Shown one piece after another: positions 36,213-48,472 of a stretch of 64,000 nucleotides of DNA; the first letter of the stretch is position 1, and each line of letters begins with the position of its first letter. Source of the DNA: Gossypium raimondii (Eukaryota; Streptophyta; Magnoliopsida; Malvales; Malvaceae). The notes under the pieces are model-generated. The model had not been told where the DNA came from. It did not search any database and was given only the letters and a program-made list of their open reading frames with translations. Both the position numbers and the translations under genes were made by a program. The stretch spans positions 12,214,001 to 12,278,000 of the forward strand of contig NC_068569.1 in NCBI RefSeq assembly GCF_025698545.1, in the 5' to 3' direction.

Positions 36213-36599
36213 TACGTTAACCCAAACCCAATCACATCGACTTTTTCCATTTAACTAGCAATAATTTACCAATTAAAAAGGAGAAATAAATAAATAAATC
36301 TACTTTGAATGACTAAAACGAAATTGTGATTAACTAATAACAGAACCAATTATACTGAAAATCAAACAGCATTAGCAAAGGGAGAGGAATGGCCATACTG
36401 CTCATGAAAATGGAGAAAATATTTTTAGCTTTTCTATTTATGTATAAATATATATACGTGTTAGGTTTTGATTTGGTTACAAATATCCCTACAAATATGG
36501 CTATCATTTTTTTTTCCTTTTTTTTTTTTTACTATTATTAACAAAGGAGTCATAACACAGGGGATGCTGATGCTGAAGCTGCAACCGAAACTAGTATTT
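36213..36599. other. Spacer between eIF4E promoter and GTE 3' end
   Basis: About 390 bp, with poly-T/poly-A stretches near 36510-36530. It probably includes the GTE 3' UTR on its right side. Confidence 0.4.
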
Positions 36600-39500
36600 T
36601 TACGACACTATTTCCCCCTCTTCACCATCTTCATTCAGAATTGCCTCATCATCCTCGTCTTCCGAATACTCGACCTTGATGAACAAACCCAACTGCTGCA
36701 GGGGATTTCCACCATTCCCTCCATGTGATGCTCCATTCACCTGTTCAGAATCACTCTTACGACCATGCAATTGAGTATTAGAAAGGGAGCATCCACTTAA
36801 CATCTCCAGTTCCTTCAAAATCTCCAGGTTCTGCTCAATCTCCGCTGTTTTCTCCATCTGAAAAACCAGCAGGGCAAAACTAATGGCATTAGCTGATGCT
36901 CTGTTTCATATTTTGTATATACCATATGGTATTACAGTGTTCTAGCCTCTAAAACCCTCCACTATATAAACATAATAAGGACAAGAAAGAAAACACAAGA
37001 AAAAGATGAAAACCTTTTGTAATGCAATTCGAGCAGCTTCTCTTTCTCTTTCCCGTTGCTTTTTCAGCTCAACCTCTGCCTTCATTTTTGCTGCTGCTTC
37101 AGCAGCTAAGATTTGAGCTTCAATCTTTGCCTTTTCTGTGAAGGTTCAATCATCATCTATAAGATCTCAAGGCACACCATTGCCTCACAAATACTTAACC
37201 AACTTAAAACTACTACTAATAGGAACTGGTCCCTGCATACACCAGAAGGACTAATATTCCTAATCACTCAAAACATATCTCAAATTACCATTAAATATAG
37301 ATACTCATATATCATGCCAACCAAACAAATCATTTCATTTCTCTCGTTCAAGGATAACCTAAAGATATAAACACACTAGCACATCAAACATGAAAGAAAG
37401 CGAAACTGTGGAATTTGGTTACAAATTTATTATCGTATAGGAAGGCACATATTGCATCATCCTGATAAGATTGAAATGGCAGACGCAAGCAAGAAAACAA
37501 GCTTAAGTTTTTTAGCAGTTAAAGCAGTTCAAAATCTATAATGGCAAGTAAAAAGAATTTAAGTGAACAAGTTATTTGATAGAGAGCTTCACTTCATCTT
37601 TTTAATTCCATTTGATGAGAGAATTAGAAGACCTTTTCGTTGTTAGCAGCCAAAATAAAAAGGGGAAATTGAAAACAATAAAAATGATCAATAATGCAAC
37701 ATAACTACAATGAGTGTGAAGCTTCAAAGATCACCTTCACGCTGCCTTCTTTCCAATCTTTCCTTTTCCTGCTGCAGCTTTACTGGATCAGTTTTATCAC
37801 ACTGTATGACAAGGCAGCTTATATTATCACTAAGAAGACAACATGCAATTGATACCATGTCACATAATATTCCCAACACAATAGTCAAATTATATCTTTG
37901 CAAAACTTTACATGATCCAGTAGTGCCTTCTTCTGAGCTTTCAGAATAGTGTCTGCAAAACGACGTTTCAGCATTGCAGCACGGAGAGCTTTCTTTGGTG
38001 ACATTGGCACATCAAAAGTAGGAGTTGACAATCCTAATCAAATGATAGAAAACAATTAAGTGATTAAGCCTACCACACAAAAAGGATCTAATGACAACCA
38101 GAAACCACATCCATATATAAAGGCAAAAAAGGAAATAGCTCAATAGCTAACATTAGCAAATAAACTGACCTTCACCAGAAGCAGCATCTGTTGGAGTTGT
38201 AAGTTGAGAACTATTACATACATTCTCGTCATCCAAAGCACTTACAGCCCCTTAATATTTTCAAAAGAATTCCATTACTTGAATCAAGAATCAAGCAGAA
38301 AATCATAAAATAAAATCAGAATATTTCCCTCACCATTGGAATCCTGATCAGACTTGCTCATTTGTGATGTCAATGTGCTTTTTGCCTGGGAATCCTAGTT
38401 TTTGACATAAAATTTTATTAACATAATTCATGGCACTAATCATAAGAACAATCAGAATCTATTGCTATAAAAGCAGTAATCTATACCAATTTAGAGACAT
38501 CAGCACTACACACCCTAAGATCTCCACCCAATGATCTTTCCGAAGTCACATCTACACCGAACAAAAAAATAAGTTATACGTTATGCCTAAAATTACAGAA
38601 CAGATTTAGCACCAGAAATAATCAAAACTAACCGCTGGAAGATGCATGGTATGAATCACTTGGAAGGCTGCATTGACACTTAATGTTGCCACATGAATCA
38701 CCTGGGCTCAATGGTGGCTTGGCATTGATAGACCCCTGGGAACAGCCACCACTACCACTACCGGTGCCTATAAGACACATTGCAAATTAGCTCCAATAAA
38801 GAGCCCTAAAGCAGAAAGCATATTCTGCCATTTCATACCTTTTTGTAAGCTTTTTCCTGCCAATTCGCTCACACAGTTCTCTGCCGGTTTAGCAAGCTCA
38901 ACCTATTAAATAAGCCAAGAAACTCAGCATCCAAAGCAATGCAAACTTCTATAGTAACAAACATGAAAGGAGCAAAACACTACTTCAAAGTCAAAATGCT
39001 GACAGCAAAACAACAATAAATATAACTCTGATTTGCTTTACAATTGTCAATTCCAAAATTGTTCTTTCACAATAAATTGAATTACACCAATTCAGAATCA
39101 GGAGTAAACACAAGCATAGTTGTTTACAAATATTATAGACAGTAATCACCTCAGCCGCTCTTGCATTCAGAGGCAGCTTCGCAACCTTCTCCGCAGATGC
39201 CTTTGACTTCTTGGGCAGAGAGCTATTCCGGGATAGAAGTGTTTTAGGACAATGCTGACTTGATTCATTAACATCTTTCACTCGCACACTAGAAACCTTC
39301 CCTTGTCCAACCTTAATATTTTCTTGATTACATTTCTCCTCCAAAGATTTCCACCTTGCTTCAAAAAATTCTTTCATTTCTTCTGCCATTTTATGAACGT
39401 TATTGGATGGGGGATTATACAGCATGGCATTAGAAAACGTTAGTCTAATATCAGCCACAAACTCATCAGTGCCAAGATAAATATTCTTTCCTAGTTTGGA

Positions 39501-39878
39501 CTTAATTGTACCCAAATCCATGGGGTTTTTAATTATAGAAAAATAATCAGGAATCTGTAATGCTTTGGGATCCACAGGTTGATTAAAAACCCAGCCAGCT
39601 GGATGTTTCATCAGTGCTTTCAGTAGGGCAGAGCACTGCTGAGTCGTGCAACGGTCCATCTTCCGCCTCTTCTCTGGTGGACCACCCACATTCACCCCCT
39701 CTGGTTCACGCTTGTGAGCAATTGAAGTCTCTTCTGAATTTCCAGCAGGTGATGTCTTCTTTCCATCAAAAGAACTACTCAGTTGCTGGCCCCACTCAAA
39801 AGATTGATCTTCTATCTTCTGAGAAGGGAACTTGATCTTCAACTTCAGCTTTGGCACAACACTTCCCGCGGCAATCAT
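36600..39878 (-). CDS. GTE-type (BET-related) single-bromodomain protein
   Basis: Ten coding exons, 39150-39878, 38839-38902, 38633-38767, 38487-38551, 38394-38334, 38170-38250, 37912-38033, 37735-37801, 37014-37135 and 36600-36857, sum to 1704 bases (567 residues) in an unbroken frame. N-terminus has KLKLKIKF and a basic PPEKRRK. The bromodomain is at about residues 80-182: W96-V-F shelf, IPDYF, NPMDLGTI and the acetyl-lysine-binding Asn in LYN155PP. A Ser-rich linker follows, then SPKKALRAAMLKRRFADTILKAQKKALLDH, a long charged coiled coil (KLQQEKERLERRQREE ... REREREAARIALQK) and an acidic tail (SEDEDDE...EEGEI). This is the layout of plant GTE8-12 proteins, which read acetylated histones. 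I do not see a NET domain between bromodomain and the SPKKAL block. GTE12-like is my best guess. Confidence 0.93.
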
Positions 39879-40674
39879 TCTGTTAAGCTGAAACCTTCAA
39901 ATAGCCTCTTTTAGGTTTCCACTTCCGCAGACACTGGGAAAAAGTGGAGAGACAAAATAAACATGTAAAATTTTGAGGCAGCTACACATTATAAAGAAGT
40001 TATGAAATTGAAAATAAAAAAATCATATTACGACTTCTATTAGCAGGCAGGACCAATATCAAAAGAATCAGACAACATGGTTAATAGAATGCTCGTAAAA
40101 AATTCATCAAACAAATGGTAGCATGTGTTCAAGAAAAATACTACCGGTAAAACTAAAATCCTTACCAATAAAAAAAGCAAAATCTTACCAAGTGCAGTAG
40201 GTGTTTCTTATGTCTGTTAAATAAAAAGGAGCATGGAGAAGAACAATAGCGTGAACCAAGAAAAAAAATATAAGTGCAACCCCAGAAAATTACAAGCCAT
40301 CTAATTTGTTCCTTTTTACTGATAAGCTGAAAAAAAAAATAGAACCTTACTTCCACGTTGACCAACAAGATCAAATCTACGTAACAAACACTGACTGAGA
40401 TATAAGCAAAGAACCTAATTTATTATAGAATCAGGCATAAACAAAACCCTAACAGAAGTTAGATCCAATCAAAATCAACAATTCGGTAACTAAAACAAAA
40501 AAAAATTGTACAGAAATGCATCAGAAAAGTGGAAATTATGAACTAATCAAAAACTCGTAACAAAAACCTAGGGCAGAATTATTCATCCCGAACCTCAATT
40601 CACCAAATCAAAGAAAGAAAAATATTCAAAACCATGCAGATAATGAAAGTTAAGTTAGATTTCTGTGAAACATA

Positions 40675-40910
40675 CCGAAAATCAACCCAAACAAGCACCG
40701 GAAAAAACTTTGACCAGCAGATCTATCGATAGAACGATTCTACGAAGAGAGAACTAAGAGAGATTTTAGAAAAGAGAAAAAAGAAGAGAGAAAAAAAAAA
40801 GCGAGAAGAGAAGAGAGAGTGAGAGAATTTGCTAGGGTTTATCTCTACACTGCTTCTCTTACTCCACTGCCTCGACAGAGCGAGAGAGGTGTAAATCTCG
40901 GCTAGGGTTT
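40675..40910 (-). promoter_or_regulatory. 5' untranslated exon and promoter of the GTE gene, with two telo-box-like motifs
   Basis: A minus-strand donor (TTTCG then GTATG) near 40674 ends a non-coding first exon. GA-rich sequence spans about 40745-40825. Two AAACCCTAGC motifs (minus strand) at 40831-40840 and 40901-40910 resemble telo-boxes seen in promoters active in dividing cells. The leader intron to the coding exon is about 0.8 kb. Confidence 0.5.
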
Positions 40911-41292
40911 TATTACCTCTCTTTTCTTATCTTTGTACGTCGACAGCTTTTTTTCCTGAAAAAAACTAAAATTACGATGTCTTAAATTTTTACATAAAAA
41001 ATTTAAAGGTCAGAGATCTGTACTTCATTAAATGACTAATTTGCCCCAACCTTGAGTATCCCTTTTGGTTGTGGTTGATGGGTCAAGATGTATTTTAACT
41101 GTTAGAGCTATACTTTCCAAAATAAATAATAGGGGCTTAGGGGAAATATTAACAGAGTACGAATACGGACAGTTCACTTTGATTATAAAGTTTACACGGT
41201 TTCGTCCCTACTCCTCACAATTCACAAATATGAGTTGTCCTATTACGCTTTTTGTTTTGTTTTTTATTTGAAGGGACGGCTTTTTTTAGGTT
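40911..41292. other. Spacer, no gene
   Basis: AT-rich. No recognisable coding or repeat ends. Confidence 0.3.
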
Positions 41293-41644
41293 AAAAATAT
41301 GTAATAAGTTGTATTTTTTAAAAGTTTAGGAATTTAGTCACTGTGTTTATATTTCATAGAATTTATTTCATTTATTTTTAGATTTTTAGATTTAATTGTT
41401 AATACTAATTTTTGTTAAATTTTTATTGTAATGTTTTTAAATAAAAATATTCATTTAGTAGCTATATATTAAAAATGACATTTTAATTAACTTGAATTTA
41501 ACAAAAAAGGTTAACAGTGTTAATAGTTAAACTTGAATTTTAAAATCTAAAAAGTATAGAGACTAAATTTCATGAAATAAAAACAAAGGGACCATATTTT
41601 CAATTTTCAAAAAATACAGAAACTTGTAGCACATTTTAACATTT
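41293..41644. mobile_element. AT-rich MITE-like element
   Basis: About 350 bp with imperfect inverted ends (TTAAAAATATGTAATAAGTTGTA against the reverse of TTGTAGCACATTTTAACATT) and inner complementary blocks 'TTTAGTC...' / '...GACTAAATTTCATG'. The copy at 59434-59760 has the same order of blocks. Confidence 0.55.
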
Positions 41645-41659
41645 TTTATTTTGTTCAAG

Positions 41660-41940
41660 GGCGGCAACAGTGGCGAAACTAGGAAACTGGCAAGGGCCTC
41701 GGCCCCCCTAAAATAGAAAATTTCTATTTAGGTCCATTTATAATTTATAAAATTTTAAATTAATAACGGTAAAATTATACTTTGGCCCCCATAAATAATA
41801 ATTTTTTATTTAATCATTTAAAGATTATAAAGATATAGACTATCAAAATGGTGAAATTATATTTTTACTATCGTAAAAATATACAATTTAATTCCGGCCT
41901 TTCAAAAAAAAATTTCTGACTTCGTCCTTGGGCAGCGGGG
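41660..41940. repeat. Dispersed repeat of the 'GGCCCCCCTAAAATRGAAAATTT' type
   Basis: Contains the 'GGCCTCGGCCCCCCTAAAATA', 'GGTAAAATTATACTTTGGCCC' and 'TTTCTGACTTCGTCCTTGGGC' words of a repeat I associate with cotton genomes. Related, poorer sequence continues to about 42120. The ends are approximate and the class uncertain. Confidence 0.5.
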
Positions 41941-43368
41941 CTCTACCCTAAGAAGGGAAAATTTGACTTTAAAATCTTTTAAATTTAATGCACGATGAAA
42001 TTACACTTTGAGCTTTCAATAATAATAAATTTATGATTCAATCTTTATAAAATAGATAATAAAATTACATTTTAACTCTAAAAAAATATAATTTAATTTT
42101 GACACTCTAAAATAGTTTCACCACTAATTTTGTTGGTCTCGATGGAGTAGGATTAGCCAGAAGAGCGTGGACATTGTTTCGGAAATCATCGTGTGGTAGT
42201 GGGACATTTATGCCAGTATTGTTGACATTTTTTTCTTGTGTTGTTGGATGTTTAGTATCGTCTTTCGACTTTGATAATTGGTCATTTTATATCATCAAAG
42301 CAAAACTCTTTTATTTCTTTCATAGTCGTGCTTGTGACGTGTCTTGGTCATCTCTTCTATTTGTGATTTTCTTAAAATGCGAATGGGATTACCCGCTTTT
42401 AGTGGTGGAGCAACATTGATGATTGACTCCACAAATTTTTTGGGAAAAAATACATTTTTCAAAAATAAATTTTAATTATAAAAATCATAAACTACAAAAT
42501 TTTTTTGAGAAAAATTCTCACAATTTAAATATATTTTTTTAAAACAAATTAATTTGTATGAAAATAGTTAAATTCTCTCCCATCACTAAAACAAAAAGAA
42601 ATCCATAACTCTTTTTTTAATTTTTCTTATTTTCTCTCTGACACACTTTAAAATTCTTGTTTTAGCATATGAGAAAACTTCGTAAAAATGTACAAGCTAT
42701 TGAAATTTATGTCATCTACCTTTTCTTTTAGTTATTGTAATAATTTAATAATAGTTTTACAATTCATTATATCATACATTGATTTATCGAGTATTTATAA
42801 TATGCATTAATCTATTTGAAATTTTTAAGTATTTTAATTTTTTAAAAATCTTACTTCATAATCCAAATTTCTTGACCCTGCTACTACCTGCTTTAGCTTT
42901 GTTTCCAAGGGATGGAATTCTTTTTGCTCAGTCTTCAAGCTTATTCTCTAGAGGTGAGCTTATGGGCTCTTTTGTTAGTGACGGATATTATGATCTCATA
43001 CATTTTTTTTCCTTTAATGCTTCGTATCGATTGGATTGCAAAGGTGGTTCTGTAGCACATAACCCGTCTATTCCAATTAACTAGGGCAATGATATCCATT
43101 TACAAAGCTCACCGACCTATTTTTGATATTTTTTTGAGTTATAAGCAAAATAATAAAATGGGATTTTAAATTTGTTAAAAGATGGAGAAAATTTATTTTT
43201 AAACCCCTTAAAAATTGATAAAAGAAAATTTTTAGACCCTTAAAAGTTAAATTTTTTTAAATCCCAATATTTTCAGTTTTGAGATAAAAGTTATAATATA
43301 TTTCCACAACAAGCGCCTCTAAGATGTATATTCAAGTATTTGTATTTAGGTTCATAAAAAAAAAAGGC
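41941..43368. other. Intergenic region, no supported gene
   Basis: Short open stretches at 42174-42419 and 42779-43084 have no recognisable relatives and lie between repeats. They may be pieces of decayed retroposed sequence. Confidence 0.3.
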
Positions 43369-43991
43369 ATTTGTATTTAGGTTTTGGAAGCTCTTTCACC
43401 TTCATCGTCAACACAACTGACCATATTGGTTTGCCGTTGTGGTCTCATTGTCTTCTAACTTTCGTTTCTTTTTTCTCTTGTCTCATTGTCTCTCGGCAAA
43501 ATAAACTCGAGATCTCCCCCTCCCATTTAGGCTTATGGCTACCGGAATGGTGGGGGAGAGATTCTCGACCACCTTGTGGCCTCTCCACATTTTTTCTCTT
43601 GGAGCTCAACCCCTTCTCTCGAGTCGAGAGTCTCCTCGGCCTTTTTTCTACAGCTCTGGCAAGGTCCTTGTAGTTGGTGGAGTGTCGTTGTTGATAAGCC
43701 TTGACGGCTTGTGCATGATGATTTCGATCTAGTTGCACCAGTCCTTTGTCGTCTATCAGTGGTTTGAATCTCCCTCTATCAGTGGTTTCCAACGATGTTC
43801 GCGGTTGTGACAGTATGCCTTCTCCAAATCCTTGTTTCAGTTTGGGCTCCCTCTTGGTGGTGGATCTGTTGATTGTGAGTACAACCACCCTATTTGTTCA
43901 GACTTCTTTGACCACGCTCCCTCCCCACTAGGGCTTGCCTCCTTTGGGCTAGGGTTGGGCCTCGTGGCATTGTATTTAGTGTTTAATTTTT

Positions 43992-44928
43992 GAGTAAACT
44001 ACTTGGATGGTCACCTAACTTTTGGATAAATTCTAATTTGGTCACTCAACTTCAAAAACTTTCAATTTCTTAGATAACGTTTTCAAATTTTAGTCACTAC
44101 AATTAAATAGTTAATGGAAAGCTGACATGTGACTTTTTTTATAGCCTCCCAATATTTATATATTTTATTAATTTCAACCTAAATCTAAAAATTTAACAAA
44201 TTTTCACTTAATGCTTATTTTAATTAAAAATAATTATGTTAATATTAAAAAAATAAAAAAATATTTTCCTCACTCCACCCGGTCCCTCTCTGCCCATCGC
44301 CCCCCTCTCACCCCGTCCCTCTCCCTCTTCCCCCGCCACCGTCCGTCTCTCTTAGAAATCTGCTGGAACTTTGTCCAAACTCACATCATCAGCACCCATT
44401 AGATACACGAACTTTGCAGACTCAATGCTGTTGCTAGATTCTGGAACAAGGCCAAGGTCAAGGGGCTGCAGCCTGGGCAGCACTGAGAAGTAAAACATTG
44501 AATCCATTCCAGTCGGGTCTAATGACATTCCCATTCTTTGTAATGGTTTCAACAGCATAAAATATTGCATCTTTGTCCTCCCTCATAAACAGTCCAGCAC
44601 CAACAATGATGGCCGGGTTTTTGTGTGTGTGTGCCGGGGGGGACGTGGTGAAGGGAAGGAAATATTTTTTATTTTTTAAATTTAATATAATTATTTTTAA
44701 TTAATATTAATATAAGCATTAAGTGAAAAAAATGTTGAATTTTTAGATTTAGGATCAAATTAATAAAATGTGTAAATATTGAAGGGCTAAATTTATTATT
44801 ATACCAATAAAAAAATCAACAGTCAGGTGAATATTAAAAATATTGGTGATGAAATTGAAAGTTTTTGAAGTTGGATGACTAAAATGAAACTTACTCAAAA
44901 GTTGAGTGACCATCCAGATAGTTTACCC
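43992..44928. mobile_element. Pack-MULE carrying a captured complex I gene fragment
   Basis: 937 bp, flanked by a perfect 9-bp duplication TTAATTTTT (43983-43991 and 44929-44937). TIRs start GAGTAAACTACTTGGATGGT and GGGTAAACTATCTGGATGGT; complementarity continues for roughly 250 bp on each side (for example 'AATTTAGCCCTTC' type blocks near 44130 and 44790). Between the arms lies a GC-rich core, 44260-44650, that includes a host gene piece at 44358-44616. No transposase. The 9-bp duplication and long TIRs are Mutator hallmarks; host DNA between TIRs is the definition of a Pack-MULE. Confidence 0.88.
44358..44616 (-). pseudogene. Captured fragment of the mitochondrial complex I 75-kDa subunit gene (NDUFS1)
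   Basis: On the minus strand the sequence reads [16 protein letters not shown], then [23 protein letters not shown], and after a one-base frame slip [20 protein letters not shown] and [15 protein letters not shown]. This order is that of the C-terminal half of plant NADH dehydrogenase Fe-S protein 1. The extra base (a fourth C after GCAGC) breaks the frame, and the fragment starts and stops abruptly at the borders of the GC-rich core, so it cannot make the protein. It has no visible intron and is about 86 codons long. It could still be transcribed from a TIR promoter. Confidence 0.88.
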
Positions 44929-45030
44929 TTAATTTTTCTAGGCTTTGGACCTAGTGCTTGTACTCATTTGTGGTAAAATGAAACTGTTCCTTTTCTCAAA
45001 AAAATGGAAAAGAATTTGTATTTAGATTTT

Positions 45031-45310
45031 TGTTCAATATTTAGGATGTTAAATTATATCAAAATAAATCCATATATCATTTTTATGATCTTCTAACCGG
45101 AAAATAATCAATAAAGTCATAATTGAAGTGACAATGTTATTGTTCTTATAGACTAAAGTTTGAGTCCTGTATCGCCCTTCCTCTATCCGATATGAGAAAA
45201 AAGGATAAAAGAAAAGGGAAAGTAAAAAACTTTCTAAGCCAAACTATCTGGGAAAGCAACCGAGTGGCAAAGAATATATATAATATTATATGCACAAGCT
45301 GATCCCCGTT
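45031..45310. other. Spacer and SWEET 3' flank
   Basis: AT-rich; probably contains the SWEET 3' UTR. No other feature seen. Confidence 0.35.
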
Positions 45311-46528
45311 TCAAGGATCTATGAGGGGATGCTTCAACTCCTCCTGGGAAGCATCGTTAAAATAGGCATACAAGGCCAATTGGAGAGTCCCCAAACCTGT
45401 TCCAATTCCATTTGGAATCTGTATCCAAGGAAGAATAATACTCTGGTAGTTATTGCTGGAAGCCAAAATTGGGGTGATTCATTGAATCAGTTCGCACTGC
45501 AACAAAATTTATAACGGAAAAAAGGGGAAGAGCTTACATAGATGAAAGCATCATGCTTGAACATTCCATACACAAAGAAAGCCAGACTCATCAAGAACGT
45601 TGCAAGAGAAAGTGAGAACGGCATGTACTCAACGCTTCTGGTTTTGATCACCAGTTTCTGCCACAGAAATGTGCATAAAAGAACACAAGTGAGAAGGAAT
45701 TTCGCGATCCGAAGGTCGAAAAACTATCTATTATGAAACTTCTGAGGAACTTACGATTATAATTAGAGGAGAAGCAAACATGGAAATCAGAGATGCGACA
45801 CTTAAGTAACCGACGAAAAGTTGCCGTGACGGAGAGTCCAAGAATCGCATACTCACGAAAACTATGGAAGCAAATGTTGCAAAAACCGATATCAAGAGCC
45901 CCATCATCTTCAACTGCAACATTAATGTTAAAAAGTCATACAGAAAGGTATTTCTTGTTGGATCATCATCGCTCCACAGCAATTTGTTAAAAGCTCTCAA
46001 GTACCTTCATTGGCTTTTCAGCATATACAACAAAAACGCTTATATATATCAATTGGAAAATTGCTCCAACGGAATTGACCGTTGCCACCAGGATAATACC
46101 AGGAGATACAAGGGGCATGCCATACCAGAGACATATCAAGCAGTTCAAGAGAGCATATATGTAAGGCATGCCTGAGACCATTTCTGTCGATTCATTTCTG
46201 ATAATTCTCCTAAATGTTGGTCTGGGAAAGACACAGCAAGAAAGTTGGTGTAAATAACCCCTGCAGTTCATCTTTTTTTCATATGATCTTTGTTTCAGTC
46301 CAATAGAAGTTTGAAATAACTTACATAGATGACAAGAACAGCACAAAAGCAAAGATGTTACCTGGAAAAAGAAAAGAACTCATTGAAATCAACTGATTTA
46401 GAGTTCTGTTCTGATATGAGAGTTGAAAAAGGAGCTTGAGAGACAGGTAAAAATAAAAGCATACTACCTGCAATCCCAGCTGCATCACTGCAAACTACAT
46501 AAACTGAAGATACCACTGTTGAAGACAT
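45311..46528 (-). CDS. SWEET2-like sugar transporter
   Basis: Six exons, 46468-46528, 46325-46361, 46005-46221, 45755-45913, 45538-45657 and 45311-45418, joined in phase with GT-AG borders, give 233 residues. Family motifs: AGIAGNIFAF, the PTFRRIIRNESTE loop, MPYIYALLNCLICLWYG, VNSVGAIFQLIYI, the second-repeat SLISMFASPLIII, SVEYMPFSLSLATFLMSL, FFVYG and IPNGIGTGLGTLQLALYAY. Seven membrane helices in a 3+1+3 plan are expected and both MtN3 repeats are complete. SWEETs move sugars down their gradient; SWEET2 proteins of clade I sit on the vacuole membrane and take up glucose or its analogues in roots. The match to SWEET2 rests on remembered sequence. The short C-terminal tail (NDASQEELKHPLIDP) is normal. 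Gene appears intact. Confidence 0.94.
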
Positions 46529-48472
46529 TTGCAAATCTTAAAATCTCCCTTTCTCTCTTACCAAGCTTTTCGCCTCTTCTCTCTTCACCTTGTTCTTTTG
46601 CAAATAAATTCCAAGAGAAAGCCTGTAGATATATAAGATACCAGCGAATTGATCATTCCCAAAAAAAAGAGAAGAAAACTCCACGTGGATGGATTATTGA
46701 ACCACTAGCTTTCATTGTCCAGTTAATTACTTCTTTTTACTATTATTTTTGCTAATTGATTGTTTTATGTTGAGTCTGTTCACTGCATTCTTAATTATAT
46801 AGGGGTGACACCTCAAATCAAGTGATGGAGAACTCATGTTATCATGTAAACTAAAAACCACAAAAACTGATAAAAGAAAGCGAAGTGTCTGTTTTGCCCG
46901 CAAAGAAACATGTTAACAGATGCGTACATATGGTGTAGAATGGATTAGAGTTTCATGGTGTAGGATTATAGACAGCTTCAAATGGTTCTTTAACTCGTCC
47001 AGATGATGTGACACAGTGAGAGTGAGATCGTCGTACTTGTATATATTAGTGTAGGCAAAACGCTCTATACTTGCCTATTATTCGGTGGATATTCGAGTAC
47101 ATCCAATTCTCAACCTCAAAATTAAAAAAAAATAATCATAATTTACATTAGTGCTAAATTTAGAAAATAAGTCATTCCTTTTTTAGCTCTTGATCATAAT
47201 TAAATCAATGATCAACATCAAAACATTATTTAGTTCAAATTTATCTAGATAACTTATTTCCCTATATAATTCTCATCTTTCTTGATTAACTTTCTTTTCT
47301 TGTTCTATGAAACCGGAAATTCTTTTTTATTTTTTAAATGAATAACACTGAGTCTCCTTCTATTGAATTTAAATGGTAGGGTAGAGAATGATCAAATGAA
47401 GAAAAAAATGTGGAAGATAAAGAAGCAGAGATGATATTTCCTGAGAGTGATAATCCTGGTTGTCATGCTTAAGGGACTGACTTGGAAAAGGAACAACTTT
47501 CTCACCTCAATGTATTGAAACAGTCAGTGCTTTCGCCTTCTTTTCTTCCTGGTTTCATAGTTCTTACTACTTTTTTTTCCTCCTATTTCTGGTTTTGAGG
47601 AAAATGTGAATCCCAAGCAAATCCACACTTATGTATCCCGTGAGGATAACGGTAAGCCATAATCACAAAAATCTTCTAATGAACTATATATTTGAAAGTT
47701 GGTTACCCTCGTGATCTTTTTGCCAAATTGAATCCGACAAACGTTTATGTTTTGATCTTAGGGCTTGTTTAGTAATGCTTAAAAAACAAATATTTTTAGC
47801 TCCAAAAACACTTTTAAAGAAAAAACAGTAATACTAAACACTCAAATCTTAAACTAAACTTTTTAAAAATACTTCTCAAAAACACATTTCCATAACACTT
47901 TTCAAAAATATTGTTAAACTAACCCGGAATCAAAGATCATTTTCTTTTTTCTTTTTAAAAAATATTCATTATTCTTTCTTTCCTTCCTTTTCCAGATTTC
48001 ATTGTTACCATTATTCATTCGGTTGAAAAATGTGGTGTTACCGTTATTCATTCGGTTGAAAAATGTGGTGAAGAAATGCTTTTAAAATTTGACAGTTTTA
48101 CTTTAAAAATAAAATTTAACAATTTTTATTAAATTACTGTAATAAATGATTTTGAGATGAGAAAATGGTTATTTTAGATATATTGTAGCATAAAATATAT
48201 GTATTTAATTATTATTTATATTAGTTAATATTATAATATATGAGATATATAAAATTTAAATTATAAAAAATTATAAAAATTATTAAGTTATTAATATTAT
48301 AATATAAGTAACATATGGATTATTTATAAACTTTAATTCGTTAATATATAAAATATATAAATTTAAATTATAATTAATTAGAATAAAAATTCTAATTGAC
48401 TAAAAGGTAAAGAATCATTATTTTCACTTGTTATTATTAATGCCATGTCAAGTTATTATTGTGGGTAAACTA
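46529..48472. other. SWEET upstream region and intergenic DNA
   Basis: The first few hundred bases are leader and promoter. Near 47762-47928 a 'GGGCTTGTTTAGTAATGCTT ... TTGTTAAACTAACCC' pair suggests a short TIR remnant. A two-copy 34-bp direct repeat lies at 48002-48070. No gene. Confidence 0.35.
48002..48070 (+). repeat. 34-bp tandem duplication
   Basis: Two adjacent copies of TGTTACCRTTATTCATTCGG followed by TTGAAAAATGTGG, one base different. Confidence 0.8.

Larger units (their letters stand above)
43386..45013 (+). mobile_element. Retroposed segment (5'-truncated LINE or retrocopy) interrupted by a Pack-MULE
   Basis: A ~17-bp duplication, ATTTGTATTTAGRTTTT, occurs at 43369-43385 and 45014-45030 (16 of 17). 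The right side ends in 'TGAAACTGTTCCTTTTCTC' followed by a short A-rich tail, like the 3' end of plant LINEs. Removing the inserted MULE (43992-44928 plus 9 bp) leaves about 680 bp of comparatively GC-rich sequence. No reverse transcriptase motif is present, so it is either a strongly 5'-truncated LINE or a LINE-mobilised gene copy. A similar 'ATTTGTATTTAGGTT' just upstream, followed by an A-run (43338-43366), suggests an earlier insertion nearby. Confidence 0.6.

Noticed and set aside
42120-43084. Gene fragments suggested by open frames at 42174-42419 and 42779-43084
   Set aside because: No splice signals, conserved motif or codon-like composition.
43445-43888. 147-residue minus-strand open frame
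   Set aside because: It runs antisense through the retroposed segment, has no recognisable motif and the element's poly(A) side shows the plus strand to be the transcribed one.
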